64,000 nucleotides of DNA, from contig JACTAT010000101.1 of NCBI GenBank assembly GCA_014526335.1, positions 105,300 through 169,299 on the forward strand. Direction: 5' to 3'. The DNA is from Chrysaora quinquecirrha. Its lineage: Eukaryota; Cnidaria; Scyphozoa; Semaeostomeae; Pelagiidae. Below, in pieces: positions 45,111 through 55,850 of this stretch. Numbering within the stretch: position 1 is the stretch's first letter; the number at the start of each line of letters is the position of its first letter. The position numbers and the translations under genes are program-made. The notes beneath the pieces are model-generated. The model ran no database searches. It saw only the letters and a list, made by a program, of their open reading frames with translations, and was not told where the DNA came from.

Positions 45111-46441
45111 AAAGTGACAAAAAGTGATTTTTTTTCGCTTTTTTAAGTCACTTATTTAATAACTGAGTTCTGAACTCCGTTATTTAAATTAGTCGCAACG
45201 AAAATGTGACCGTTTAAAGGAGTCCTTAAGGAAAGACAACACCTATCGACAACAAATTCTACCAATGCCTTCTAGGGATGGCAAGACTAATTAAACATAA
45301 ATCTTATAAGCCGCGTCTTAAATTTTGTTGAGAAATCATAGCTTGATCGATGATTCTAATGTTATTTCATTTTTTATAGATCGACTTCTAACAACTTGAA
45401 AAAGTTGATTTACCTTTTCTTAGCTCCATTTCTTGTGTTTTTCTCGGAAAGTTTATGACAGCCTGTTGCGTCTTCAAATTCTTACAAGCGACTAGAAAAA
45501 GGGATTTTGAAAAACATTTTTGGCTAGTTTCACCTGCTAGGAATAGAAGCCGTGATAACACAGTTCTATTCCCATGGCCGCGTACAGCAGGTCTGTGCGG
45601 TTTGTGAGTGATTTTGCTAAGCACTGCTCATTGATTTTCAAGATTTTCATTAGTTGAATATATTTTATAACCTAAGTCATAAATTGATGTTCATATAATT
45701 TTACGATATTCATTTACATTAAGTCTCAAAATTTATCTTATGCGGCACTTTGATGCAAATACTTCCTTGAAAATAACTCTAAGAAAAGTTAGGCAAAGGC
45801 AATGGCCTATGTGTACAAGCGTAAAAAAAAAATCCCAAGATGGCGGGTTTTCCCTCTTCTGCTTGCCACTAACTTAGGCCTACCTCACATATTGTATTTT
45901 GTTTTCTTTCAAACACTCGCTTCTCGGTTTAGGCTATAAAACTGAATATTGCATTGATTTTCATGAAGTTGATTACTGAAAATTAAAGGTTTTCTTATGC
46001 TTGGCAGTCGAAAGAAGGATCAATAATGGGAAACGGCGGAGATTTAGATAGCATGATGTATTTCAGATGAAACGACAAGATTTCTAGGTTTCTTAAGTTT
46101 CGCAGATATTGGTTTCCATCAGAAATCTATGGGGTATTTTGAACGTGCTATCATTTCTTCTTCGTCTATTTCCCAAAGCCAAGCCAGGTGTGGAAGTTTA
46201 GGGCAACCACATTTCTCTCTTAAATACTATTTCTAACTATAACAGGCATAAGGCCCGTGTATTGTTTAACCGGGAAGTTTTTGGTTTGATGTTTTATTTT
46301 TGTATCCGATAGGGGTTAAGATTTCATCATGCCAGGCCTATCCTATCCGACACTCCGTTGTATGTGATATTAAATTCATTCTGCTCTGAAAAGTCATTTG
46401 CATTTGCATTTTGTGAGTGAGGATTAAATTAAAATTTCCTA
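45111..46441. other. No gene seen
   Basis: AT-rich sequence to the left of the BEL element. No exon, RNA gene or repeat that I can support. Confidence 0.4.
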
Positions 46442-46442
46442 T

Positions 46443-46775
46443 TGTGGTAAATTAGGAAAGAATTCCCACAAAATGGAGGGTGAAAAGGCAAATATCGCAA
46501 TTTAGACTAGACAACAAAGATATCACGCCAAGACATGACAAAAAACACGAAATATTACTAAATAACCAACAAACAAAACAGCAGAAGCTAAAGTATAAAA
46601 ATTGTATTCACTTATCTCTTGTTAATCACGAGTTCTCTGTTCAGTAAGATCACTAAGAATAAAGCTATTTTCTGATCGCAAGTTGAAGTTCTCTAATCGC
46701 AAGTTCTGTCTAGACAGTCACGTTTCTCGAACGTCCTCATAAAAGTAATTTGCATAACAATGAAGTTTTCCGACA
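46443..46775 (-). repeat. 3' LTR of the BEL/Pao element
   Basis: 333 bp, TGTCGGAAAACTTC to TTTACCACA on the element strand, identical to the 5' LTR apart from one A in an A-run. Confidence 0.95.
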
Positions 46776-46787
46776 CCTCCCCATATT
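46776..46787 (-). other. Polypurine tract of the BEL/Pao element
   Basis: AATATGGGGAGG on the element strand, directly abutting the 3' LTR; primer site for plus-strand synthesis. Confidence 0.8.
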
Positions 46788-46827
46788 TGAGTCCGAAGGG
46801 TCAAATATAAAGTTATAAAGATAAAGT

Positions 46828-47303
46828 TCAAATGTTATATTCTTCCTCATATTCAAATGTTCCTTTGATGTTATCACTCGCTTCAACTGCTGCTCTCCGC
46901 TTAGGACGAAATTCCTGAGCTCTCGCATCCAGTTGCGTAGAAGCACGATTCTTCACTTCCTCATCACAGTGTAATTCAAGTGGGTAGAGGAACTGTATCG
47001 GTCTCTCCAAAGACGACTTCCCGGCTCTCAACTTAACTGCACGAACGATTCCATCTCTTCCAGATATCAGATTAGTAATAATCCCTATCTTCCAATGTGC
47101 TCGGTTCTTCTCGTCGCCTTTAATCATTACTACATCTCCTTCTTTCATATTCGCTTCTTTCTCTAAGTGAATAGCACTATGTCTCTCTCTAAGTGCCCGT
47201 AAGTACTCTCTGTCCCATCTCTTCCACACTGCATCTTTGCATCTTTTAGATATTTTGCTCTCTTTCGCAAATCTCTTTCAACGATTTGCGATGGATCTTC
47301 ATC
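46828..47303 (-). CDS. BEL/Pao polyprotein, C-terminal extension
   Basis: The region downstream of the integrase core contains KEGDVVMIKGDEKNRAHWK then IGIITNLISGRDG and VRAVKL, the small beta domain (DUF5641-type) typical of BEL integrases. It ends in a stop at 46828. Two homopolymer runs (AAAA at 47325-47328 and TTTT at 47244-47247) mark the points where the frame changes. Confidence 0.85.
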
Positions 47304-48110
47304 TAACATGTGATTAGCTTTTCCAAAATTAGCATATTCGGAGTAAGCGTTGGTAACTCTACATCGTCCTCGCAGTAAGATAGTGGCCTGTTATTGAGTA
47401 CTATCTGTATGTCTAAAAGAACCTCCTGTAACTCTGTAAATGTCAATTTCGCAGAACCGATTGCCTTGTATAATGATGACTTAACGATGCTCACCATTCG
47501 TTCGAACATTCCTCCCCACCAGCTGGCACGGCTAAGATTGAACTGCCATCGAATCTCTTCCTTTGCCAGATAATCTTGAAGCTTTTCGCCTTTTCTCACC
47601 CTTTTTATCCACTTTGAGGCGGCAATAAATGTGCTCCCATTATCTGAAATGAATTTTGACGGCCTGCCTCTAGCTGCTATGAATCGCTTGAGACTCAACA
47701 AGAACTGCTCACAAGTTGCATTAGGTAAGAGTTCAAGGTGCAGTCCTCGTGTTAATGCACAGGTATAAAGGATAATGAAGGCTTTGCCGTCTGATTTACC
47801 TTTTGTCTTGATTGGACCTGCAAAGTCGACTCCCACAACGTCAAACGGCATGTTTCCTCAGATCTTTCCGTGGTAGGTTTCCAGGTGGAGGTGCAGGTGC
47901 AGCTGTTGCTTGAAATCTTTTGCAACCGTGACAATCTTTTCGAATTCTCTTTGTAATGCTGCGTAGCTTGGGAATCCAATACTGCTCACGAACCTTTGCC
48001 ATCGTAAGAGATACTCCCCCGTGCAGGGTTTGTAGATGAGCATGTTCAACGAGCTTTGCTGAAATGACGTGACGAAAAGGAAGGTAAGTAGGATATACTC
48101 CTGTATTCTA
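47303..48110 (-). CDS. BEL/Pao polyprotein, integrase
   Basis: The N-terminal zinc-binding part (two His then CHGC) is in one frame near 47880-48090. The catalytic core is in another: VGVDFAGPI (first Asp), FISDNGSTF (second Asp), WWGGMFERM (Glu). The frame changes at C-C runs 48100-48101, 47868-47869 and 47857-47858. Function: insertion of the DNA copy into the host genome. It is part of one polyprotein with the reverse transcriptase. Confidence 0.9.
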
Positions 48111-49500
48111 CCTCTGCATTCGTAGATTCCTTTTCATTCTCAATTAGGTTCAACCTTTCACTGTCATTTTTAAACTCCAGCGTTCCCTTTACGTCTTGTT
48201 GGGCTCTTTTAACAAGGAAATCTATTTGATCTTGAATTTCCTCAGTTAACAAGGGACCTTTGATTCTCTGCTCTTTCTTACAGTTCTTTGAGAACCTCTT
48301 TATCCAAGCTAATATTCTCACGACTTTCCACCAGCTCTTTCTCTTCGGCAATTCATCGATTTCATCTGGCTCTCTTTCAACTGCTACTTGTAGGATTTCT
48401 CTTACTGGTTGCTTTTCTCTCTCTGAATCATCATCTACTCTGATAACAATCATTTCGGGCCATTTGTTTACTTCACTCAGCCATGAAGGCCCTCGCATCC
48501 ATTTCTCATTATCCTGCAGATTGCTCCCTCCTCTGCTGCCTGTATCTGCTGGGTTTTCCTTTGTAGGCACGTGTCTCCAAATGAAACCTTTCTCGCTTAT
48601 TTTCTTGATTCTGTTACCTACAAACTGTTTGTATTTTCCCTTTTCTTGAAGCCAGTATAGACAAACTGTTGAGTCAGTCCAACCATAAATTCCTGATATC
48701 GGGTACTGAGTGAGTGCTTTAGCTGTGTTGTCCAACAAATTGCTCGTCATGTGACAGCTTACCAATTCCAGTCTTGGAATTGTTAAGTCTCGTTTTGCTA
48801 GTCTAGATTTTGCCACTAGCAAGCCTTGAGTAATAGCATCTCCTTGATGAACAACAGCGTAGACTGTGGCACAGCATCCTAAGATGCTGGCATCAGAGAA
48901 TCCATGTAGCTCAATAGCTGTTATAGGCTCTTTCTTTGCCGTCAAGCATCTTGGAATTGCCATTTGTTCAGGTAAGCTCTTTAACCATTTTTCCCAACGA
49001 TTCTTTAAGTCATATGGTAGTTCTGCATCCCAAGAAAGTTTCCTTTCGCATATATCTCGAAATATGACTTTGGCTGTTAACAACAAAGGCGAAGCTATGC
49101 CCATAGGGTCGTAAACTTTAGCTATTGTACTCAATACAATACGCTTTGTTGCCGCTGGCTCACTCTCTGGAAACTTGATAGCAAGTATATCACTTTTCTT
49201 TTCCCATGCAATGCCTAGAAGCTTAGTTTCTGTACCTTTGGTACCTAAACTTTCCTTTGCAAAAGTTGTTTCTTCAGGGTCAATAGTTTCTCCGTCGAGT
49301 CTGCTATCATTCGAGTGCCATTTGTGAAGTTCAAATTTTCCTGCTTTGAAAATTGCCACTGATGTCTCTTTAAGTTCTCTAGTCTCTCTATAGTTGTTTC
49401 CACCAAGATTGATATCGTCGACGTAGATACCATCTCTTATTTCTTGTACACATTCCGGATACTGCTCTGCAAACTTCTCAAGATGTTGCTCTAAAGTTCC
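48046..49500 (-). CDS. BEL/Pao polyprotein, RT palm/thumb and RNase H
   Basis: The catalytic YVDD of reverse transcriptase is encoded at 49414-49425. RNase H follows, with its acidic residues in HGFSDASILG, IPRLELVSC and YGWTDSTVC. The frame is open from about 49497 to a stop at 48046. A change of frame against the upstream RT segment occurs in a CCCC run (49499-49502). An ATG is not needed here because this is an internal part of the polyprotein. Confidence 0.9.
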   Translation of the reverse strand, partial: GTLEQHLEKFAEQYPECVQEIRDGIYVDDINLGGNNYRETRELKETSVAIFKAGKFELHKWHSNDSRLDGETIDPEETTFAKESLGTKGTETKLLGIAWEKKSDILAIKFPESEPAATKRIVLSTIAKVYDPMGIASPLLLTAKVIFRDICERKLSWDAELPYDLKNRWEKWLKSLPEQMAIPRCLTAKKEPITAIELHGFSDASILGCCATVYAVVHQGDAITQGLLVAKSRLAKRDLTIPRLELVSCHMTSNLLDNTAKALTQYPISGIYGWTDSTVCLYWLQEKGKYKQFVGNRIKKISEKGFIWRHVPTKENPADTGSRGGSNLQDNEKWMRGPSWLSEVNKWPEMIVIRVDDDSEREKQPVREILQVAVEREPDEIDELPKRKSWWKVVRILAWIKRFSKNCKKEQRIKGPLLTEEIQDQIDFLVKRAQQDVKGTLEFKNDSERLNLIENEKESTNAEVEYRSISYLPSFSSRHFSKAR

Positions 49501-50101
49501 CCAAGCAAAAGGGGCTTGGGCCTAGCCCAAACATAGCTCTCGTCACCCGATAAATGATAGGTTTCTTGCTCTGAAGATCTTCTATCCAAATGAATCTCAG
49601 CACATCTCTTTCTATTTGCTTGATAACAATTTGTAGAAACGCTTGCTTAATGTCCCCTGCCAAATATATTGGCTTGAATCTTGATCGTAAGAGAATGTCC
49701 AAGATCTTTCGCTGTAGTGGAGGACCGATGTCCAAACACTCGTTCAGTGAAGGAGACTGGGAATCTGCTTTTGCAGACGCATCATAGACTATGCGTACTT
49801 TCGTTGATTGAGCGTTTGCTCGGACAACTGGTTTGTGAGGAATATAGTGTTCAGCACCTACAGCTATCTTTGGTGCTTCCTCCACGATTCCCTCTCTCAA
49901 CTGCTCCTGAATAATGTTGTGATAAGTCTCAAGTAGTGCTGGCTGTTTGTCTAAACGACGAATCAAAGAATTAAACCTAGCTTTAGCCACATTCTCGTTG
50001 CTTGGAAGTGGCGGATGTGCTGCTTTCCATGGGAGAGAAGTTTCGTACCTCCCATCTTCTCTTTGGATGAGCTGTTCTTTGAACTCTTGATAAACACTCA
50101 T
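49478..50101 (-). CDS. BEL/Pao polyprotein, reverse transcriptase fingers/palm
   Basis: Contains PWKAAHPPLPSN, VRIVYDASAK, IYLAGDIKQAFLQI (first catalytic Asp) and RAMFGLGPSPF, all diagnostic of BEL/Pao reverse transcriptase. It overlaps the upstream frame by ATGA at 50098-50101. A TTT run at 50101-50103 marks the junction; a programmed frameshift there is less likely than a lost base, given the pattern elsewhere in the element. Confidence 0.9.
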   Translation of the reverse strand: MSVYQEFKEQLIQREDGRYETSLPWKAAHPPLPSNENVAKARFNSLIRRLDKQPALLETYHNIIQEQLREGIVEEAPKIAVGAEHYIPHKPVVRANAQSTKVRIVYDASAKADSQSPSLNECLDIGPPLQRKILDILLRSRFKPIYLAGDIKQAFLQIVIKQIERDVLRFIWIEDLQSKKPIIYRVTRAMFGLGPSPFCLGNFRATS

Positions 50102-51372
50102 TTGATCCCCTCAGGCTTGTCTTCAATGCCTAACACATCCAGACTGCATAATTGCATAAAATCATCATTAGAGGTTCTTGTGAACATAAGTGCTGAATTG
50201 GTCTCTTCTCTTCCAGGTGACATAATCACCCATCCGAAGGATGTTTTTTCTGCTATAGCTTCACCAGCTTTCCCAACTCTTGGAGGTTCAGATGTCTTGA
50301 TATAGGAGTAGGCACTTGTCCCTAGTATCATATGAACGGGCAGGATATCTTTGGTTGCAACATCCTCCATTTCGACCCCATTCAGGTGTGTTTTGGCACT
50401 GATGATCTTAGCATACCTTGGGTTTGGTAAGCTGAGCAACACATTTTTCTCAACTGCATTGACTTCCGATCTCATGCTGAACTTCTTCGAAGTGTCACTT
50501 ATTTCAACATCATACACATCTACTTTTCTGTTGGTTATTCCTAGCAGAGTTTCAATTGATTTGTGCTCTTGTCTCACTGGGCTCTTGTTGATAAGTTTCA
50601 CTAACGTTGAAGACATGTAATTACTGCTTGATCCAGTGTCCAAAAGTGCTCTGCATTTTATGCCCTCAACTTGGACTACTACAACTGGGTGAATCACGTT
50701 TTGATCATTGGCTGCTGTCATCCCTGGTTCTCTTTGCTTTTTGTCACAAATGGAAGTATGGTGGCGTTTTTGACACACTTGACAATTGATTTTGCTCTTA
50801 CATTCGTTAGCTCTGTGCTTTTCCCCTGTACAATTAAAGCACAATCTCTTGTTACTCAAGATCTTTCTTCTCTCTTCTATTGTGGTCACTGCTTCACACT
50901 CTGAAGACTTATGGTCGCTCTTGTCACAAAATGCGCATGTCTTTGGCTTTGGTTGGTCTCTTGCTGGAAATGCTTTCTCTCTTTTGAAGTCTCTTGGCTG
51001 TTGTCTAGTATCTCTGTCACCAGTCTGTAGAGGGTTCCTGTCGATCCAGTGTCTTAGTGCTTCAAGTAACTTGTGGAAATCCCACTCTTTCCATTTTGAA
51101 TCAGTCCTTGTGATGTCTGAACGAATGCCCTCAAGTTTGTCTAATGTTAGACGCACATTTCCTGTCACATTTCCCAGTTTTCCCAGAGTGTCCAAAGCTT
51201 GAACATGGCAAAGTAGCTCGTCATAGAATTCATGAATCTTTGGTCTTGTTGTTCCATGTATAGTTGGCAAGCTCATGATCTTTTGTATGTGGGCATTGAC
51301 AACCTCAGCAATGTCACCATATCTTTGCTTTAGCATTGATTTTGCCCTTTCATAACCCTCACTGTCCACAGG
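50098..51372 (-). CDS. BEL/Pao polyprotein, gag C-terminus and aspartic protease
   Basis: Contains the second half of a DUF1759-type gag domain, then three zinc knuckle-like motifs (CAFCDKSDHKSSEC, CFNCTGEKHRANEC, CQVCQKRHHTSIC) and a retropepsin active site (ALLDTGSSSNYM). The knuckles bind the genomic RNA and the protease cuts the polyprotein. Confidence 0.9.
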   Translation of the reverse strand, partial: PVDSEGYERAKSMLKQRYGDIAEVVNAHIQKIMSLPTIHGTTRPKIHEFYDELLCHVQALDTLGKLGNVTGNVRLTLDKLEGIRSDITRTDSKWKEWDFHKLLEALRHWIDRNPLQTGDRDTRQQPRDFKREKAFPARDQPKPKTCAFCDKSDHKSSECEAVTTIEERRKILSNKRLCFNCTGEKHRANECKSKINCQVCQKRHHTSICDKKQREPGMTAANDQNVIHPVVVVQVEGIKCRALLDTGSSSNYMSSTLVKLINKSPVRQEHKSIETLLGITNRKVDVYDVEISDTSKKFSMRSEVNAVEKNVLLSLPNPRYAKIISAKTHLNGVEMEDVATKDILPVHMILGTSAYSYIKTSEPPRVGKAGEAIAEKTSFGWVIMSPGREETNSALMFTRTSNDDFMQLCSLDVLGIEDKPEGIK

Positions 51373-52095
51373 AGTTTCTCAATTGTAGCCCGAACTTTGG
51401 GAATGACTAGTTCTTTCAGGTAGGAAAACTTTGCGGCATCTCCAATTGGAGCTTTGTCAATCTGTGTCTCAAATAAGCTCCAAAACCTAACCCAGTCAAG
51501 ATGTGTCCCTTGAAACCTAGATATTTGCAAGTCAGGCAGCTTTGTTTGAATTCTTTTCCTTCTGCTAGTTCCAGTTTTTCTTCTCTAGCTCTATGGCAAA
51601 TTTCTCTTGGCGTTGCAACTTTGCAGCTTCAGCTTTCTCTTCTTCTACCCTCAGCCTTGCTTTTATTTGGGTCTCAAATTCAATTTGTTCGCTTCTCTGT
51701 TTTTGTTTGTTTTCCTCTTCAATGGTAGACAAAGATGACTCTATTTCACTTAGTGAAAGTTCAAAAGGTTCTAAGAATACTTTCATTTCTTTTGTCCATC
51801 CATCGATTGTCTCTTCTGACTCATCCTCCTCGATTAGAATTCCTTGGACATCTTGAATCAAATCCAGACACTCCTCGATCTTCGATGCAAGAAGCTTTCT
51901 TTGGCGATTTAAATGCTCATTTCTCCCATGAAATAAGATTTCTTTTGTCGATTTGTCGAAATAGGTTAATTTCTTCAATACAGACTGGATTAATGATCTT
52001 TTCGATGCAAGTTCCTGTTTGTTTACATTTGATTCGTCAGAGTCAGACGGCCTAACCGACTCAAGCTCTTTTGTTTTTCCTCTCGTTGTTGCCAT
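51330..52095 (-). CDS. BEL/Pao polyprotein, gag N-terminus
   Basis: Starts at ATG 52095, shortly after the primer site. The first 170 residues form an acidic coiled coil; ISRFQGTHLDWVRFWSLFE then starts the DUF1759 gag domain in a second frame. Frame changes coincide with a TTTTT run (51575-51579), a TTT run (51541-51543) and GG (51371-51372). Confidence 0.85.
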
Positions 52096-52163
52096 ACTTT
52101 TTCTGCAAATTCACTCCCCCAAATACGAATGTTCGATATAATCACAGTCACAAATGATAAACA

Positions 52164-52181
52164 GTCTCGTCGGAGGTGCCA
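52164..52181 (-). other. Primer-binding site of the BEL/Pao element
   Basis: TGGCACCTCCGACGAGAC on the element strand, two to three bases after the 5' LTR. It begins with the TGG that pairs with a tRNA 3' CCA end. I did not identify the tRNA. Confidence 0.85.
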
Positions 52182-52184
52182 CGT

Positions 52185-52516
52185 TGTGGTAAATTAGGAA
52201 AGAATTCCCACAAAATGGAGGGTGAAAAGGCAAATATCGCAATTTAGACTAGACAACAAAGATATCACGCCAAGACATGACAAAAACACGAAATATTACT
52301 AAATAACCAACAAACAAAACAGCAGAAGCTAAAGTATAAAAATTGTATTCACTTATCTCTTGTTAATCACGAGTTCTCTGTTCAGTAAGATCACTAAGAA
52401 TAAAGCTATTTTCTGATCGCAAGTTGAAGTTCTCTAATCGCAAGTTCTGTCTAGACAGTCACGTTTCTCGAACGTCCTCATAAAAGTAATTTGCATAACA
52501 ATGAAGTTTTCCGACA
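52185..52516 (-). repeat. 5' LTR of the BEL/Pao element
   Basis: 332 bp, starting TGTCGG and ending CCACA on the element strand. It would carry the promoter. It differs from the other LTR by one base in an A-run. Confidence 0.95.
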
Positions 52517-53997
52517 AGCCATCCTGTAAAGTGTTAGAGATTGCTTTTTGCTCTTGTTTTCTAGATCTAGAGTTCTTGTTGGACTTCGTTTTGTGAAAGC
52601 TTCACAAAACCTCAGAAGCGTAGTGGGTGGGGGGGGGGGGAGACTCGGAATTTCGGATAAATTCGGAAATTTGACCTTGTAGATTTTTATGTCGTGCATT
52701 CGTACAATTGATTGATTTGAGGTCAGTTCCCATGTTGATGCCATGACAAGAATTGGAATAGTCTTATTTCATCATCGATTATTTTTCTTAACCGCGAGGT
52801 GCGCAGGGGCGCACATTATGGGGGGGGGGGGTATGACACTAGCTCCCCCAGTAATTCTAGGCATTCTGACCCAGACAATAATTGAGATAATAATTGAAAA
52901 TTTGGTCTCGGGGCCATTTACGCTATCCTTACGAGCTTCTTTAGCATTATTTTTAGATTACCTTCTTCGGATAGCTTTGTATACCATCATACTGATAGTA
53001 AAATTATAAATAATCGGTGCGATAAGCTGCTAATCCAAGCATATCTAGAGCTCGCATTTCTTAAATTTTTCCCAGAGCCCCTATGGCCACTCTCGGCCGA
53101 CTGCAACCGATTGTAATACTGCCGTTTGCAATGGAGACCCCTAACTCTAAACCACAGACAAGTGGCATTAACCGTTTCTAGACCTACATCTAGTGTTTAA
53201 GTTTTTGGACTATTACGGACGTCAGGCGATAACTTCAAGATTACATAAGAAATTCAGTTAAATTTTTTCTTCAGTGTAAAATGTTGGTGCATGCCCCGGA
53301 CCCTCTAATTCGTACGGCTTCCGGCGCAATAGTGTCTACTGCTGTCGCATGCGCATGCTGAAGTCAGGGGATTTAAAGGTGATGCCTCGTCGGAAAATCG
53401 TTAAATTGTGCCCCTCTATGAGTTCCTACCCACGACGCCCCAGCACAACCGAACTAGCCACAGATTTCCTTTGAAACACTATGACTTTATCCATATAGTC
53501 AATAGAAATGAGTCTTCCTTTTTGCTAACACCATGAATGATCTAAAGAAACACGCTGTTTCTGTTGGACAATTGAACACCGTGGAGATTGGAGTGGCGAC
53601 AGCCCGAGAATCCATAGTCATAGTTAAACAATAGGCTCGGAAAACAAATTTTGTACATCATAAAACATTTGTCAAATATTAACAAAATTAATCTAATTTG
53701 ATTCACAACCAAGTTCCCAAAGAGATTAAGAAATTGTAAAATTCATTTACAGATGCGGTAGCTAAAAATTCCAAAAAGCTAATTTCACACAGAAAAGTTA
53801 GATAAAGAAAGTGGATGATATTATAAATATCGATATACTGCAATGGCTAATTAGGGAAATTTTCCACGTTTTATCAGCAGGCGAATTTTTCGTGAATGTG
53901 AACAAAAAATATTTTCTCTTTTTGCAAACTAATTATTGATGAAGATAATCATAAAATAAAGAATGGAGTATTTTCATAGCTATCTAATACACATTTT
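52517..53997. other. No gene seen
   Basis: G- and C-runs near 52627 and 52819 mark possible element ends. A phrase (ATAGTCAATAGAAATGAG) near 53497 resembles one arm of the hairpin at 25879. No supported exon. Confidence 0.4.
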
Positions 53998-54397
53998 CAA
54001 CTAAGGGCCTCGTTTTCAAAAAGTTTGAAAATTGTGTAACAGAAACATTTCGAAGTCAGATTCGAATTCACCACCTTCGTTTAAGTGGTTGGGCAAAGTT
54101 TTATGCTTCTAGTCCTTACAATGTTGATTTTGTAGCAATTTAAAGTTTGAAAAGTTATAAGGGATTTGACCGTGAAAATGACTGAGGGTGTAAAATTTCA
54201 CCCCGAGCTATTTTTCATGGTCAAATCCTTAATAGATTTTCAAACTTTTTGTCGCTATAAAATCAACATCTTAAGGAATAGAAGCGTAAAAATTTGCCTA
54301 AACACTAAAATGAAGGTGCTCAATATGAATCTGGGCTCAAAATATTTGTACGAAAAAGTTTTCAGAAAATATTGAAAAAACGAGGCTCTTTGTTGAA
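53998..54397. mobile_element. Foldback MITE, GGCCTCGTTTTC family, copy 2
   Basis: CAACTAAGGGCCTCGTTTTC on the left is mirrored by AAAACGAGGCTCTTTGTTG. The arms pair closely (GATTTGACCGTGAAAATGA against TTTTCATGGTCAAATCC). Homologous to 24104-24441. Confidence 0.85.
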
Positions 54398-54411
54398 AAG
54401 GTGTATTAACA

Positions 54412-54598
54412 TAAAATGTCGTCAACATATCTGTAAAACAGGACCTTAGGACCGTTAAAGCGTTCAAGCCAGGTCTTTTCGTAGTGCCCCATGAAGAGAT
54501 TAGGAGGCGTACCCATAGAGACACCATCGACATGGTCAGAGAACCTATGAACAAAAGGCGAGTTTGCGCTATGGCAAAAGCGAAAATTTTCCTTACAT
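54412..54598 (-). mobile_element. Penelope-like reverse transcriptase relic
   Basis: The minus strand encodes NFRFCHSANSPF, then DGVSMGTPPNLFMGHYEK, then TWLERF and YRYVDDIL. This is the GxxMG...NLFMxxxE...WL...RYVDD succession of Penelope-type reverse transcriptases, with a short deletion after MGTP. The catalytic YVDD (54418-54429) survives. It abuts the MITE at 53998. Confidence 0.8.
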
Positions 54599-54926
54599 CT
54601 GGTGATGAAGATTCGTCTTATTTTATGATTATAGAGTGTTATTTTACTTTATATTAAATTATTTTATGATTGGAGTCAAAATAAAACAAATATTCGTTAG
54701 TATTTAAGTTTAATAGCTATAGGCCATAAACTGTAGCTAATCAGTGCTGATTATTATGAGCATAAGAAATAAATATTGTATCGGATAAAAATCAGCTGGC
54801 TTGATCATTGTTCCTAAAAGTAGGTGGAAGATCGCAGCAAATGCATCTTGAAAGCGAAGATGCTTGACATCGATCATTGATCATTCTTTTCGTGTCAACA
54901 AATCATCCATCCATAGATTGGACATA

Positions 54927-55511
54927 CAGTTGACATCCGCTATCTCGACTGCCCGCTATCTCGAACATTCGCTATCTCGAACGATTTTCCATTTCCCCTC
55001 GTTTTGGTATAAGGGTTTGTATAGAAAAATCATCCGCTATCTCGAACCCCGTTATCTCGAACATTCGCTGTCTCGAACCATTTTCGATTTCCCATGGACG
55101 AAAACTCGAATCTCGAACTTTGCCAAATTTTCTGCTGAACTTGATAAAGAGACAGGCTGAAAATATGTATAAGCTCGCCTAGCGGAGCTGGAATGGCAGC
55201 ACCTAAGTGATATGCTGCCCATGTATACAATAGATAAAGCTGTTCTCTTTCGAGATGTGCTGCATCGCTATTATCTCAATTTCACCAATTGTAGGAATGA
55301 AAACAGATGAGCTTTGACTCCTATGTAAAAAACACAAGACTTGTTTGATGAAATTTGGGTTCAGTTACCCTGCATGTTAATCGGGGTTCCTTTTCTGACT
55401 TAAAAACTATAATTTTCTATATTTATAGGGGGGCATCTGTTATTTCGAGCATTCGCTATCTCGAACAAATTCCAGTTTCCCTTGAGAGTTCGAGATAGCG
55501 GATGTCAACTG
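54927..55511. mobile_element. pogo/Tigger-type MITE flanked by TA
   Basis: CAGTTGACATCCGCTATCTC and its complement end the element, with TA on both sides. GCTATCTCGAAC recurs five times inside, both orientations. CAG-starting ends with CTATCTCGA are typical of Tigger-like elements. It ends 27 bases from the stop codon of the exon-repeat gene. Confidence 0.85.
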
Positions 55512-55524
55512 TACAAGTCACAAT

Positions 55525-55530
55525 TTTATT
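55525..55530 (-). terminator. Polyadenylation signal AATAAA
   Basis: Minus-strand AATAAA only about 10 bases after the stop codon at 55540, implying a very short 3' UTR ending within or next to the MITE. Confidence 0.5.
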
Positions 55531-55539
55531 TCTTAAAGC

Positions 55540-55850
55540 TTAAACTCCTTTGAAAACATCGACATTTGAAGACAATATCTTTCCGTTTTCAATTTTCAGG
55601 CCTGAAATAGAAAGTAACGCTGCTGGTGTATTTTCAGCACCAACTATATTAAAAGGTTCATACATTTGATTAAATATATCTGCTGCATTAACAACCTCAT
55701 CCTTTTTTATTTTTTCTTTCCCGTTTTCTTTCTTAGGTATCTGTGATTTTTTTGTTTCTTTTTCTTTCATTTTTCCTTCTTTTCCTTTTTCATTTGTAGT
55801 CTTAGGTGGCTTCTTGTCTTTTTCTTTTCCTTCTTGTTTGACATCGGTGC
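55540..55850 (-). CDS. Secreted exon-repeat protein, last exon
   Basis: Acceptor ATTTTATCAG, incoming phase 1, stop TGA region at 55540. The 103 residues start GTDVKQEGKEKDKKPPK and continue as a Lys-Glu-rich low-complexity segment. They end in a non-repetitive, probably folded part (NAADIFNQMYEPFNIVG, then ENTPAALLSISGLKIENG). The incoming phase is the same as the outgoing phase of the four repeat exons, so any number of them can be spliced to it. Confidence 0.75.

Larger units (their letters stand above)
46443..52516 (-). mobile_element. BEL/Pao LTR retrotransposon, full length
   Basis: A 6.07-kb element on the minus strand. Order from its 5' end: LTR, primer-binding site, gag with zinc knuckles, aspartic protease, reverse transcriptase, RNase H, integrase, C-terminal extension, polypurine tract, LTR. 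This gene order and the CLGGT-type RT and WWGGMFERM integrase motifs are those of BEL/Pao (Belpaoviridae). The LTRs differ by one indel, so the copy is young. All catalytic motifs I looked for are present, but the frame is interrupted about ten times, each time in a homopolymer. No matching target duplication is seen at the outer borders (CCTAT on the left, AGCCA on the right). Confidence 0.95.

Noticed and set aside
50098..50103. Programmed frameshift between gag-protease and reverse transcriptase
   Set aside because: The ATGA overlap is suggestive, but about nine other breaks in the same element have the same homopolymer cause, so a special mechanism is not needed.
50015..52055. Several + frames of 60-138 codons
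   Set aside because: All are antisense to the BEL/Pao polyprotein.
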